Assembly (NCBI GenBank): GCA_035649575.1 | Contig: DASRJH010000044.1 | Span: forward strand, 1-62,500 | Direction of reading: 5' to 3' | DNA from: DASVAL01 sp035649575 | GTDB lineage: Bacteria > Planctomycetota > UBA1135 > UBA2386 | Length of the DNA stretch: 62,500 nt | Shown here: positions 24,077 to 36,549 of the stretch, in pieces | Numbering within the stretch: the first letter of the stretch is position 1 | Layout of the letters: each line of letters starts with the position of its first letter | The notes under the pieces: model-generated | What the model was told of the DNA's origin: nothing | Databases searched by the model: none | What the model saw: the letters and a program-made list of their open reading frames with translations, nothing else | Translations under genes and position numbers: made by a program

Positions 24077-25351
24077 TCAGAGCTGCTTGCGGATGCGGTC
24101 GTCGAGCGCCTGCTGGTCCTGCGCGAAGCTCGCGAGTGCAGCCGCCGTGAGGATCCCGTCCCAACTCGCCGTGCCGGCCCGCACGCGATCGCGCCACGAC
24201 GCATAGACGGGGATCTTGCCTTCCTTCGTGATCTTCGCTGCCTCGGCCGTGTTGAGCTGCGGGAACAGGTCACCAGCCCCGTTCGACGCGAGAACCTTGC
24301 GCACGTCCTCGCCCGTCGCCTTCTTCACGTCGAGCTTCGCGGCGGCGGCTGCCGCTGCTTCGAACTGCGGCGTCATGGTCCAGCAGGAATCGAGCTTGTC
24401 GGCCGCGGCGTCGACGCCGGCCGCGAACGTGACCTTCGGATCGTTGCCGGTCTTGTCGCTGAGCGTAGACGGGGCAGGGTTCTTCTTGAGGAACTCCTTG
24501 GCCGCGGCCGTCGGCATCGTGAACACGTCGAGCCCGACGAGGTCCTCGCACTGCTGGCCGCTGCGCATCGAGGCGCCGATCTGGCGCACCTTCGTCTTCG
24601 TCTTCTCGGCAAAGCGCCGCAGGCCGCGCTGGCTCGCGAGCGTCGCCTTCTCGCCCGCGTTCACGCCGTCGCCGAGCTTGTTGTCGGCGACGAACGCGTT
24701 GATGCGGCCCATGAAGACGTTGGCCCACGTCGGCTGGGCCAGCGAAGCGATGAGCCAGTTCTGGCGCGCCGAGAAGCCGAGCGTGAAGTTGATGCGGATG
24801 CCGTCGTCGTGCAGAGCGCGCGCGGCGAGCAGACCCGCGGGCGTCAGCGGGACCTTGACGATGAAGCGGTCCGGGCTGATCGCGGCGAAACGCTTGCCGT
24901 ACTGGTAGCTCGCGTCGACGTCGTTCGAGATCGCGGTGTGCAGTTCGACGCTGACGTCGGCGTCGAAGGTCCGCACGAGCTTGAGGCCGTGCACCGCGTT
25001 GAGCACGAACGCGATCTCCTGCACGAGCTGGTCCTGCGTCATCTTCGGCGCCGCAGAGTGCAGCAGTTTGGCCGCATCGGGCACGAGCTGGTCGTAGATG
25101 CCCTTCTGGACTTCCTTGTTGAGCAGCGTGTTGTTCGTCGTGAGCGCCACGAACTCGCGCACCCAGAGCTCCTTCGCGGCGTCGACGTCTCCCGTGTCGA
25201 GCCAGAGCGAGGTGCCCGTCTTCGCGACGGCGGACCACAGCGGAGAACTCGGAAAGCTCGCGCGGCTCTGCTGGGCCTGCGTCACCTGCTTCTTGCAGAA
25301 CTGCGCGACATCCTGGGCGAGGCGGGAATCGTGGCGAGGGGTTTCTTGCAT
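24077..25351 (-). CDS. Transaldolase-family protein
   Basis: 424 aa, cytoplasmic. Transaldolases move a dihydroxyacetone unit between sugar phosphates in the non-oxidative pentose phosphate pathway through a Lys Schiff base. Signatures: SLWLDTGDVDAAKELW (48-63), FVALTTNNTLLNKEV (67-81), FDADVSVELHTAISNDVDA, and RFIVKVPLTPAGLLAARAL with the likely catalytic Lys166, followed by GIRINFTLGFSARQ. At 424 aa it is longer than the classical 310-330 aa enzyme and carries an extra helical C-terminal part (about 290-424), so it may be a divergent subgroup with another substrate. It starts 42 bp after the carB stop and is probably co-transcribed with it. Confidence 0.82.
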   Translation of the reverse strand: MQETPRHDSRLAQDVAQFCKKQVTQAQQSRASFPSSPLWSAVAKTGTSLWLDTGDVDAAKELWVREFVALTTNNTLLNKEVQKGIYDQLVPDAAKLLHSAAPKMTQDQLVQEIAFVLNAVHGLKLVRTFDADVSVELHTAISNDVDASYQYGKRFAAISPDRFIVKVPLTPAGLLAARALHDDGIRINFTLGFSARQNWLIASLAQPTWANVFMGRINAFVADNKLGDGVNAGEKATLASQRGLRRFAEKTKTKVRQIGASMRSGQQCEDLVGLDVFTMPTAAAKEFLKKNPAPSTLSDKTGNDPKVTFAAGVDAAADKLDSCWTMTPQFEAAAAAAAKLDVKKATGEDVRKVLASNGAGDLFPQLNTAEAAKITKEGKIPVYASWRDRVRAGTASWDGILTAAALASFAQDQQALDDRIRKQL

Positions 25352-25393
25352 CGGGGATCCTGCGGCCGCACGCGTCGTCGTGCCGTGTATCGA

Positions 25394-28657
<3,264 letters not shown>

Positions 28658-28784
28658 TTCGGGCGGCGACTACAGCGGAAGGGGCGGTTTTCTGCGAGCG
28701 GAAACTGCCTGCTCGAGCGCGCTCCGAGATGCAGATCGGCGCGAATGCGTGCCACCGCTGCGCTGAGCGAAGCACATCGCCTCT

Positions 28785-29283
28785 GTGGCCACGAGTGGTG
28801 CGCAGTGGCGGCGGCGCGAGCCGGAGGAGACGGTGCTGTACCGGGTCGTGCTCGCCGAGTGGAGCACGTTCGTACAGCGGGCCGAAGCTCGCGAACGGGT
28901 GGTGCCGCGGTTCTGCCGTCGCGAGGTGGAGTTGTTCCTGCGCTGTGGAATCCTCGGCTGGGGTCTGGTTCGCGTGTTTTGCGATGTGTGCAAGAAGGCC
29001 GATGTCGAGGCGTTCTCGTGCAAGGGTCGCGGGTTCTGCCCGTCGTGCGGAACCCGGCGCATGGTGGACACGGCGGCGTGGCTGGTGGATCGGGTGATCC
29101 CAGAGGTGCCGGTGCGGCAGTGGGTGCTGTCGTTGCCGCATCGGGTGCGGCTCATGTGCGCGTATGACCCGGCAGTGTGTGCGCGGGTGCGACGGATTCT
29201 GGTGCGGGCGGTGTCGGGGTACTACGAGCGGCGAGCCAGAGGGCAGGGCAAGCCGCGGCCGCGGGCCGGGGCCGTGGCGTTCG
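28785..29283 (+). mobile_element. IS91-family transposase, N-terminal relic
   Basis: About 165 codons match the start of IS91/IS801-type transposases: PEETVLYRVVLAEWSTF, the zinc-binding CDVC followed by SCKGRGFCPSCGTRRM, then TAAWLVDRVIPEVPVRQWV and LSLPHRVRLMCAYDP, ending at GAVAF. The catalytic HUH and Tyr part is missing. The similarity stops at about 29283, where unrelated sequence in another frame takes over. A second, diverged relic of the same family lies at 43528-43720. Confidence 0.8.
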
Positions 29284-29289
29284 CGCCCG

Positions 29290-29670
29290 GCGAAGTGGGC
29301 GGGGCGCGTCGATCGCGACTGGTTCCTGCGCGTGATGCAGGATCCGGCGGTCGTGCCGCTCGCGACCACGGCGCGCCTGACGTTCCGCAACGAGAAGGGA
29401 CGCGAGCTGGCGCGGGGCAGCATCGGCCCGGCCGCGCCTGCCGACGGGGCGCCGCGCGGCAAGCGCTTCCGCACGGCGGTGCAGCATGCCAATGGCAACG
29501 GTACGGAATCGCCCGATGCGCCCGAAGCGGCGGTGCATCTGCGGCTGCGCGCGCACTCCCTCGTGCTGCGCGTCGAAGCCGACGGCATGATGCCGGTCAC
29601 GCGCCGCATCGAGCCGGCCGAACTCGTCGGCGTCGAGCCTGCGTTTGCGGTGTTCCTGCGACCGCAGTGA
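29290..29670 (+). pseudogene. 5'-truncated gene fragment beside the IS91 relic
   Basis: An open frame ending at TGA 29668-29670 has protein-like composition after the IS91 junction: DRDWFLRVMQDPAVVPLATT, then RLTFRNEKGRELARG and a segment ending AFAVFLRPQ. No start codon or signal fits at its 5' side, and it begins where the transposase similarity ends. It is probably the 3' part of a gene cut by the insertion or deletion. I do not recognise the family. Confidence 0.4.
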
Positions 29671-29924
29671 CGCGGCGCACCAGCAGCGCCACCGCAGCGG
29701 CCGCTTCCGAGCACGGTCGCCGGCGCCCACGAACTGGCGCTTGCGCACGCGCGGTGAGGCTCGCGATCCCGAGGCCCGGTTTGCGGCAGGACCTCGCGTC
29801 CGAACCCGCGCCCCTAGAGGATGAAGCGGTCCGTCAAGTAGTCGGTCTTCGTTTCCTGAGTCTTGCTCCTGGTGGCGAGGCTTCAGAGAAGCGAAGGCCG
29901 CACTCGAGGCAGACGTGTCGTCGC
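29671..29924. other. Intergenic stretch without a recognisable gene
   Basis: 254 bases of GC-rich sequence between the truncated fragment and the first copy of the dispersed repeat. No frame on either strand has convincing coding character, and I see no promoter, hairpin or IS end. Confidence 0.4.
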
Positions 29925-30038
29925 TGGAGCTGCGGGCATCAAGGGCTGCCAAGGGTGCGACTTGACGGGGTTCCGCACGCGGGCGTGTCGAGGCGGGCCC
30001 CGGGTGGTCCGGGACACTGCTTCAGTTTCCTACACCCC
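29925..30038 (+). repeat. Dispersed repeat, copy 1 (114 bp)
   Basis: Begins TGGAGCTGCGGGCATCAAGG and ends CAGTTTCCTACACCCC. It matches copy 3 (45067-45185) almost base for base, apart from a 4-base gap after CACGCGG, a neighbouring C/G change and one base fewer in a T run. It lies 195 bp upstream of the start codon of a secreted repeat-protein gene on the same strand. The interior contains a GC-rich near-palindromic part around GGGCCCCGGG. Confidence 0.85.
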
Positions 30039-30232
30039 TGCTGCCACTTCGGTTCGATCGCGGCGGGGTCGTACGTCTGCTTCTGCTCGGCCATGGTTGT
30101 AAGGGCGAGCAGTATGCCGAGCCGCGCGACCCCAACGTCCAAGTGTGGCGGCAAGCAGCGGCGTGTGTTGACTGCTAAGCTGCCGCACGCTCTCGCCGTC
30201 ACACTGACCGTCACACTCGCCGAGGAATGCAC

Positions 30233-32091
30233 ATGCAGTCTCGACTCTCGTGCCTCTCGCTGTTGCTGGCCTTGCCACTCGCCGCACAAGCCGCTTCGCC
30301 TTGGGTCGACTTGCACGTGCCGACCGGCGTGCTGCCGTCCGGCGTGCAAGCCGATGGCCGCCTCGTCGTCTATCGCAATGGAACGTTCCTCCGCGCTTCT
30401 CGGCCGCAACCAACCAGTGGCACGCGTTGCCTGTCAGTGCTGGCACTTCGTCGATCGTGCTGAAGAAGGACATGCTGCTCGTGCCCGAGAGCGATCGCTG
30501 GACCGCGTTCTCGGCGTACCGCGGCACGTTCGTGCCGTTGTTCGTGCCGTTCGCATCGTCGACGATCGTGCACGAAGACAGCGTGGCGTGCGTGCGGAAC
30601 GGCTCGACGCTGCACACGTTCTCGGCGTTCACGGGGCAGTGGCATACGCGCCAGCTGCCGGGCGGCTGGTTGCTGCAGCTCGGCAGCCGCATGGCGTTGA
30701 TCCACACGCCGTTCGTCGGCAGCAACCTCGCGGCCAGCGCCTTCGACGTCTACAGCGGGCAATGGTTCGACGCGCCGTCGCAACCACTCTTGACGTACGG
30801 TGCGCAAGCGACCGGCGGCACGGCAGTGGTGTCGACGCAGGCGATGCAACTCGGCTTCTCCGCGCTGCGGCCAGGCTGGGTGCAAGCGCCGGTCACCGCG
30901 ACGTTCCCGTTCCCCTTCATCAACGGCCTCTCCTTCGAACGCGAATTCGCGCGCGGCGTGGACGCCGTGTTCTCCGGCATCGCCGGCACCTTCGCTTCGG
31001 CGCCACTGCCCGCCGCCACGGTGGAAATGCATTCGAACGTGGCCACCACGGTGGACGTCGCCAACCGGTTCGTGTGCGGCGCTGGCCAAAACGTGTGGAC
31101 CGCGATGCCGGGTCCGTACCTGACGCCGGGCTCGGACATCCCGATGACTTGGGGCAACGGCCAGGTGCACGCGTTCAGTCCGCTGCTTGGCACGGTTGCG
31201 GCGACGCCCTGGAACCAGGGCTTCCCGAGCCTCTTCGCCAGCGGGCGCACGGTGGCCATGGTGTTCGACGCGCTGTCCGGCGCGCATCCGGTGTTCAGCT
31301 CGTTCACAGGCCAATGGCACACGCCGCCCGCGAACACGTTGGCCGAGGCTCCGTATCTCGCAGCAAACTGCGCGCTGCTCCGCACGACGAACGGCGTTAC
31401 CGCGTTCGCGCCGCGCAGCGCCAGCTTCGCGCCGCTCCCCGGCGCAACCACACGCTACAACGGCTACGCGGCATCGAGCGCAACCACGATGAACGTCTTC
31501 GACGCGCATGGCGAGCGCTGGCTGTCGCTGCCGCTGCAAGCGAGCACGACGTTGCCCACGTTCGGCATGCGCACGATGTTGATTGGCGATGGGACGAACA
31601 TGCTCGGGTTCGCCATGCGCAGTCGCCAGTTCGCCGCCGTGCCTTTGCCGGAGGTGGTCGCGGAAGTGCGGGCGAGCGACGACGTGGGTTTCGTGCGCAC
31701 CGCGACCCACGTGCTCGCGTTCTCCGGCCTCGGCGAGACGGTGACTTGGCAGGACGCGCCTGACGGCATCTACGGTGTCGGCCTTGGTGCGACCGCGACG
31801 ATCCAGGCGCGTGTGCCCGCGAACCACTTCGTCGCGATGGCCTTCGGACCTCCGGCCGCAGCGCCGCTGCCGGTGCCACTACCGACGCCGTTCGGCGAAC
31901 TGTGGCTGGATCCGGGCAGTGCGGTCGTATTCGCCGTTGCCGCAGCAGTCGGCGAGTCACGCGCCGTGGTGCCCATCGCGGTTCCCAATGTACTCGCGTT
32001 GCGCGGCAGCACATGGCTGCAACAAACGGTCACGCTGGCGCCCAGCGGCGGCATCTGGCTTGGCGCCCCGAGCACGTTGCTCGTGCAGTGA
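30233..32091 (+). pseudogene. Secreted repeat protein gene with a frameshift near 30396
   Basis: The first 55 codons (ATG 30233, GAGG 7 bases upstream) give a clean signal peptide (SRLSCLSLLLALPLAAQAA) and WVDLHVPTGVLPSG. The frame then breaks: after GTFLRA the next frame continues as FSAATNQWHALPV and stays open to the stop at 32091. Loss of one G in a CGCGCG/TTC context near 30396 explains it. The downstream part (about 565 aa) holds degenerate repeats with FSAFTGQWHT-type motifs, probably beta-propeller-like blades, and an Ala/Pro-rich C-terminus. Without the frameshift it would be a 619-aa exported protein. It could be a real mutation or a sequencing error. Confidence 0.7.
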
Positions 32092-32149
32092 GGCGCCGCC
32101 CGAATCAGTGCGAGACCTCGGCCAGCTCTTGCGGCAGTCTCCCGGCGCC

Positions 32150-32423
32150 ATGCTCGACGCTCTGCTGCCGCTTCGCCTGCTGTTGTCGATGTTCGCCGCC
32201 ACCGTTCGATCGAGCACGAGTGTCTGGACTGGCTTGTCCTGATGGGCGAATGCTCGCTGCGGCGCGCGCTCGTGAATCGCGGGCACGACAACTGCAAGCA
32301 GAACCACCAGGGATCGGCAACGAACTGATCGCACCCACCAGGGACGGTGGTGGCAACGGCTGGATCGAGTGTCGGCCGCGGCTCGCTGGGCTGCTGCGGT
32401 TCTACTTCCGCCGGCCGGCGTGA
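32150..32423 (+). mobile_element. Internally deleted integrase-type transposase relic
   Basis: The 3' part, in one frame to TGA at 32421-32423, reads IGNELIAPTRDGGGNGWI then ECRPRLAGLLRFYFRRPA, typical of the C-terminus of DDE integrase-like transposases (an RNHQGLGNELI motif followed by a LGGLLRYYYR ending). A frameshift separates QNHQG from IGNELI. At the 5' side, ATG 32150 opens MLDALLPLRLLLSMFAA, which resembles the start of the same kind of protein. The catalytic core between them is gone. Confidence 0.55.
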
Positions 32424-32605
32424 CGGTCCGCGTCGGAGGTGGACTAGGCGTTGCGTCGAGGCTCGGTACGCTCGGCGCCTGTGGCGCCGCCGGATGGTCT
32501 GGCGGACATCAGAGACCACATCAATCAGACGTTGCCGCAACGTTGGTCGAGTATTCGGACAGTACGGCCGAGCAATCGACCGCCGCTCCACTCTCCGGAA
32601 GAACT

Positions 32606-35600
32606 ATGCACAACCTCCCTTCGTACTTCATTTGGTCCGCCCTGACGTCCTGCCTGGCCGTAGCGCAGAGTCCGCTCTACGCTCGGCCCGAGCGAGTGTC
32701 CTCCGGCGCGTTTCCGGGCGAGCCGTCCCCCTCTGGGATTGGCGGCACAACGATGTCGCACGATGGTCGGATCCTGGTCCATGCCCGCGTCGGCAACGAA
32801 CCCCCGAGCTTGCTCAGCGGCTGGCACGTCCACTCCTTCCGGCCGGAGGCCGTGACTACCACTAACGGGATCGCCTATTTTCCGCCGTCCTACGCCTCTC
32901 CGCCATCCGGACCATGGTCCGTAGAGCAGAGCATCGAAACCAACATCACGCCGCCGCCAAATGGACAGCACGACGACGACAAGGTGCAGTTCTCCAAGCA
33001 GACGTTGTCGATGTGCCCCGACCCGAACCACCGGGCCAAGTCGTGTCCGTTCCCGTCGAACTCTTCCGGGGTCGCTGGCCAACCCGGTACCGCCGGCGGG
33101 TCATATGACACCTACTTGATGATGGTGGTCGCCCCAGACGAGTGGCCGGATGTCGACCCGAGCGTGCCGAACGATATCGACCGGCCGCGCTTCCTTGCAG
33201 GCAGCGGAATTCGGGTGAACCCGATTGGCATGCGCTTCCTGCGCGTTACGGTCCAGAATCCGCGGACACCGATGGCGACGCCGTCCTCTTGGTCGCTGTC
33301 GACTGACTTCAAGGTCTTGACGTGGACGTCGGCCGTCTACGGAGATGTGCCGGTGCTGGGAATCGAGCCGAGTCTATCGTTGGACGGGCGCCTGCTCGTG
33401 TTCCAAGGCAACGAATCCAACAACTACCGGGTGTGGAACACGGAGGCCACCGAGGGCGAACAGATCATGTACACGTTCAACCTGCAGCCCGGCGTGTCGA
33501 CGGGTTGGAGTCGGCCATATCCGATCAACGAGATGTTCTCTAGGGAACAAAACACACTCGTCAACGGAATCCCTTTCGCGCGTCTCTATCCAATCGCAGC
33601 GGCGGAAATGACGATGGCGGACGGGACTTCGCTGTCCCAGCCAGTTCACGGCGCGTATCCGTGGATGACCCTCGACGCCACCGACTTCGTGTTCTCCGCG
33701 ATTTGGGGCCCCACCTTCGGGCTGCGTCACGGGATGAGCATCGTGGGTCGGTCGACCGGGTACTACATGCGGCACATCGACGGCCCCCTCAACCCAGATC
33801 GCTACAACACTCCGCGCATCATCACGACTGGAACGGGTGCAGCGCCGGGCATCTGGGCTTGGGGCGGTGATACGCCCGGTCTGAAGCTGCCGTACACGCG
33901 GCTGGGTACGTCGATTCCGCTGCTGACCATGCACATTCGAGAGTACGCGGAGATCTGTGTGAACGAAGCCGTCGACCGCGACTACCTGCTGGCGTGGGAC
34001 ATGAACGAGTTCGTGAATGAAGTACCCATCGGGACGCCGGGTGCCGTCGGTTGGGTACTCGACACCACACGAACGCCGGACACGTCGGGCCATGGGATCG
34101 CGGGCAACTTCGCCGACCAAATGGCGCGGTTCCCCGAAGAATGGGGGCTGACCGGCAACACGGCTGTGTCTGGACAGTACATCGTGTGCGCGGATGCGGG
34201 CGCGGTAAACGCAATTGACCCAGTCGGGGTGCTGAACGCCTCGCTCCCTGCGATGACCGCGGAGTGTTGGTTCTCGTGCACGTCCGGGGGTCCGCAGCCG
34301 TTCTCGTTGATACGCAAGGCCGGCGCGTACGAACTCGAGGCCGATCGGCAGGGCTTGGTAAGGGCCAAAGTGACCACTGCGCAATGGACCCTGCAGTCTC
34401 CCTGGCTGGGCGCGCCGATGGGCAATGATGAATGGCGGCACGTCGCGATGACCTACGACAGTGTGACGGGGCAATTCCGCGTCTACATCGACGGCGGCAA
34501 CGTCCACGAGCAAATCGTCGCGATGGGTCATCCGGTTTTGGCGAGCCCGTCGTCCACGTTGATCGTCGGCCCCGCGGGAATCCAGGGTCAGGGCGGTATG
34601 GTCGGAATCGACCAGGTGCGCCTCTCGCGCGTGGAGCGGACGGCGGACGAGATCGCCCGCGCTGCTTTCGCCACCCCTGCATCGAGCGGGTGGCAGCAGT
34701 TGCCGACGACCTTCGCATTGCCTCTCGGCCTCGATCGGGCCGAGACCAAAGTGCCCGTTGGGAACCTCCCGTCGCGAGACGCGATCGACCTCGGCGAAGT
34801 CCTCTTTCACGACGCGAGGCTCTCCGGCGACGGCAACAAGAGTTGTGCTTTGTGCCATGTCAGCACCCAGTTGTTGTCGTTCACCGATAGCATCGACCAG
34901 CGTCTCGGCTTCGGTGGTACGGGCACGCTGCTACGCAACGCGCCAACCGTGTTGAATCGTGTGTTCTCGACGGAGCAGTTCTGGGACGGCCACGCCGAGG
35001 ACCTCGAGAAGCAGGTGCTCTTTCCGTTGTTCCATCCCGAGGAGATGGGTGCGGACCCCAACGGGTTGCTCACCTACTTGAACGCGTCGGACAACTACGT
35101 AGGGATGTTCGCATCGGCGTACTCCGGCGCTCTGCCGTCGATCCCGTTGCTGCAGAACGCACTGGCCAGCTACGAACGCGCGCTGGTGGTCGGTAACTCC
35201 AACGCGGATCGCTACGAGGACGGGCAGGTGGGAGCGCTCTCTGCGAGCGAGGAACGGGGCCGTCACTTGTTCTTTGGCAAGGCTCGCTGCTTCGGATGCC
35301 ACTCTGGTTCGAACTACTCCGACGAGCGCTATCACGTTTCGGTGGAGCCTTCAGGCGCCGACGCTGGCCGTAAGGACTTCACCCGCCGCACACGCGATCT
35401 TCGCCGCTTCAAGACGCCGACATTGCGCAACCTGATGCGGACCGCGCCCTACTTCCATCGCGGGCAGCAGGCGGCAAACCCGCTCGCGCTCGCCAACGTG
35501 ATCGACAAATACAATGCGGGCGGCACCACACTCTTTGACGAAGAGATCTTCCCGCTCGGTCTCACGTCCGGCGAAAAGTTTGATCTGGAAGCGTTCTTGC

Positions 35601-35632
35601 TGACGCTGACTGGTGTCTGGCAGAAGCTGTAG
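32606..35632 (+). CDS. Exported LamG-like protein fused to a di-haem cytochrome c peroxidase domain
   Basis: 1008 aa; ATG 32606 opens a signal peptide (SYFIWSALTSCLAVAQS) with GGAAG upstream. Residues about 30-500 hold a strand-rich region with SHDGRILV and LSLDGRLLVFQGNES, like TolB/WD40-type blades. Residues about 520-690 are a LamG/concanavalin-like domain (NDEWRHVAMTYDS, GQFRVYIDGG). Residues about 700-1008 are a MauG/CcpA-type di-haem peroxidase: LGEVLFHDARLSGDGNKS then CALCH (C747-C750-H751) and CFGCH (C895-C898-H899), with KTPTLRNLMRTAPYFHRG near the end. Both haem sites are intact. It probably reduces peroxide or oxidises a substrate outside the cytoplasm. The longer upstream frame is IS relic. 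Confidence 0.85.
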   Translation: MHNLPSYFIWSALTSCLAVAQSPLYARPERVSSGAFPGEPSPSGIGGTTMSHDGRILVHARVGNEPPSLLSGWHVHSFRPEAVTTTNGIAYFPPSYASPPSGPWSVEQSIETNITPPPNGQHDDDKVQFSKQTLSMCPDPNHRAKSCPFPSNSSGVAGQPGTAGGSYDTYLMMVVAPDEWPDVDPSVPNDIDRPRFLAGSGIRVNPIGMRFLRVTVQNPRTPMATPSSWSLSTDFKVLTWTSAVYGDVPVLGIEPSLSLDGRLLVFQGNESNNYRVWNTEATEGEQIMYTFNLQPGVSTGWSRPYPINEMFSREQNTLVNGIPFARLYPIAAAEMTMADGTSLSQPVHGAYPWMTLDATDFVFSAIWGPTFGLRHGMSIVGRSTGYYMRHIDGPLNPDRYNTPRIITTGTGAAPGIWAWGGDTPGLKLPYTRLGTSIPLLTMHIREYAEICVNEAVDRDYLLAWDMNEFVNEVPIGTPGAVGWVLDTTRTPDTSGHGIAGNFADQMARFPEEWGLTGNTAVSGQYIVCADAGAVNAIDPVGVLNASLPAMTAECWFSCTSGGPQPFSLIRKAGAYELEADRQGLVRAKVTTAQWTLQSPWLGAPMGNDEWRHVAMTYDSVTGQFRVYIDGGNVHEQIVAMGHPVLASPSSTLIVGPAGIQGQGGMVGIDQVRLSRVERTADEIARAAFATPASSGWQQLPTTFALPLGLDRAETKVPVGNLPSRDAIDLGEVLFHDARLSGDGNKSCALCHVSTQLLSFTDSIDQRLGFGGTGTLLRNAPTVLNRVFSTEQFWDGHAEDLEKQVLFPLFHPEEMGADPNGLLTYLNASDNYVGMFASAYSGALPSIPLLQNALASYERALVVGNSNADRYEDGQVGALSASEERGRHLFFGKARCFGCHSGSNYSDERYHVSVEPSGADAGRKDFTRRTRDLRRFKTPTLRNLMRTAPYFHRGQQAANPLALANVIDKYNAGGTTLFDEEIFPLGLTSGEKFDLEAFLLTLTGVWQKL

Positions 35633-35913
35633 CGGCCTGCGCCGAGCTCGTCGCCGCCAGCATCACGGCGACAGCTCCACGCCGCGCCTCGGCGTGCTGG
35701 CCGTCGGCCAGTTCGTGGTGCTCCGGTGTGCGGCGTCAACATGGACGCCGCCTGGAACGCCATCGCCCCGCGGCTCCTTACCGCGGCGCGGACAGGTCCG
35801 CTCCTCCGAGCGGCAGTGGCTCCCCACTAGGGCGTATGAAGGCGAACTCTCGTGGATGCCTGTGGCCGGCGCGCCGGACTGCAACCCGTCTCACGAATAC
35901 CGTCCCGGCCCCG
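35633..35913. other. Stretch with no recognisable gene
   Basis: 281 bases between the peroxidase gene and the transposase N-terminal relic. No frame on either strand resembles a known protein, and no clear terminator follows the peroxidase gene. Given its flank it is probably degraded mobile-element sequence. Confidence 0.35.
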
Positions 35914-36029
35914 ATGCCGGATCCCATCGCCCCGCTCCGCTTCCTCCTGCTTCTGTTCGCGGGGCTCGTGAATCGCGAGCAAGCGCGCACCATCGCGTTC
36001 CTGCGTGAGGAGTGCCGTGTGCTGCGGGA
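35914..36029 (+). mobile_element. Transposase/integrase N-terminal relic
   Basis: ATG 35914 opens DPIAPLRFLLLLFAGLVNREQ followed by ARTIAFLREECRVLRE, the N-terminal helix and coiled stretch of a common integrase-core transposase type (LLNREQQ..IEYLREENRVLRE). The similarity ends exactly where repeat copy 2 begins, at GCTGCGGGAG. Only about 39 codons survive. Confidence 0.65.
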
Positions 36030-36128
36030 GTCAAGGGCTGCCAAGGGTGCGACTTGACGGGGTTCCGCACGCGGGGGATCGTGTCGAGGCGGGCCCCGGG
36101 TGGTCCGGGACGCTGCTTCAGGTTCCTT
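36021..36128 (+). repeat. Dispersed repeat, copy 2 (about 108 bp)
   Basis: Shares TCAAGGGCTGCCAAGGGTGC through GGTGGTCCGGGACGCTGCTT with copies 1 and 3, with small changes at both edges. It sits between a transposase N-terminal relic on its left and an IS110 relic on its right. The start codon of the RCC1-type secreted gene lies 421 bp downstream on the same strand. Confidence 0.85.
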
Positions 36129-36144
36129 CCCTGAGAAGGCCGTG

Positions 36145-36341
36145 ATCGTCAAGCAGCGTTTCGTCGTCCTCGACCGCGAAGAAGTGACATCGTCCGCCGT
36201 TGTGGGGTTGGTCTGCAGCCGCGACTCCTCGACGATCGTGCCCTCAGTGTCGAGTACGCACACGTGGCTGTGCTTGTCGCCGAGGTCGATGCCGATCGTC
36301 AGCTGCGGCACCCCGGTGGTCGCGCCGGTCGTCGGGGTCAC
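36145..36341 (-). mobile_element. IS110-family transposase, N-terminal relic
   Basis: Read on the minus strand from a GTG at 36341, the frame gives LTIGIDLGDKHSHVCVLDTE then GTIVEESRLQTNPTTAD, the start of the DEDD (RuvC-like) catalytic domain of IS110 transposases, with the first catalytic Asp in GIDLGD. Similarity stops after about 50 residues, close to repeat copy 2. The remaining domain and the C-terminal Ser region are absent. Confidence 0.75.
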
Positions 36342-36549
36342 TGTCCCTTCTCATCCCATCTACACCCGGTCCGCGGCAACCACCTGCCCCTCTCAGCATG
36401 GTACTTCTTCCGCGCTCGTCATGACTCACCCCGCTGCGACAGCAAGACCGCACCTGACTGATCAACACAGGAAGAGGCAGCCGTGTAGGATGTAAGTCGC
36501 CCAGCCATGCCACCGTGATCCAGCGCGCGTCTTCCGCAAAAGGAGTCGC

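Noticed and set aside
32369..32605. Extended N-terminus of the LamG-peroxidase gene
   Set aside because: This part overlaps the integrase-type relic, while ATG 32606 opens a good signal peptide with GGAAG upstream.
35663..35884. 73-codon minus-strand frame after the peroxidase gene
   Set aside because: No similarity, no ribosome site, and overlapping frames on both strands are equally open.
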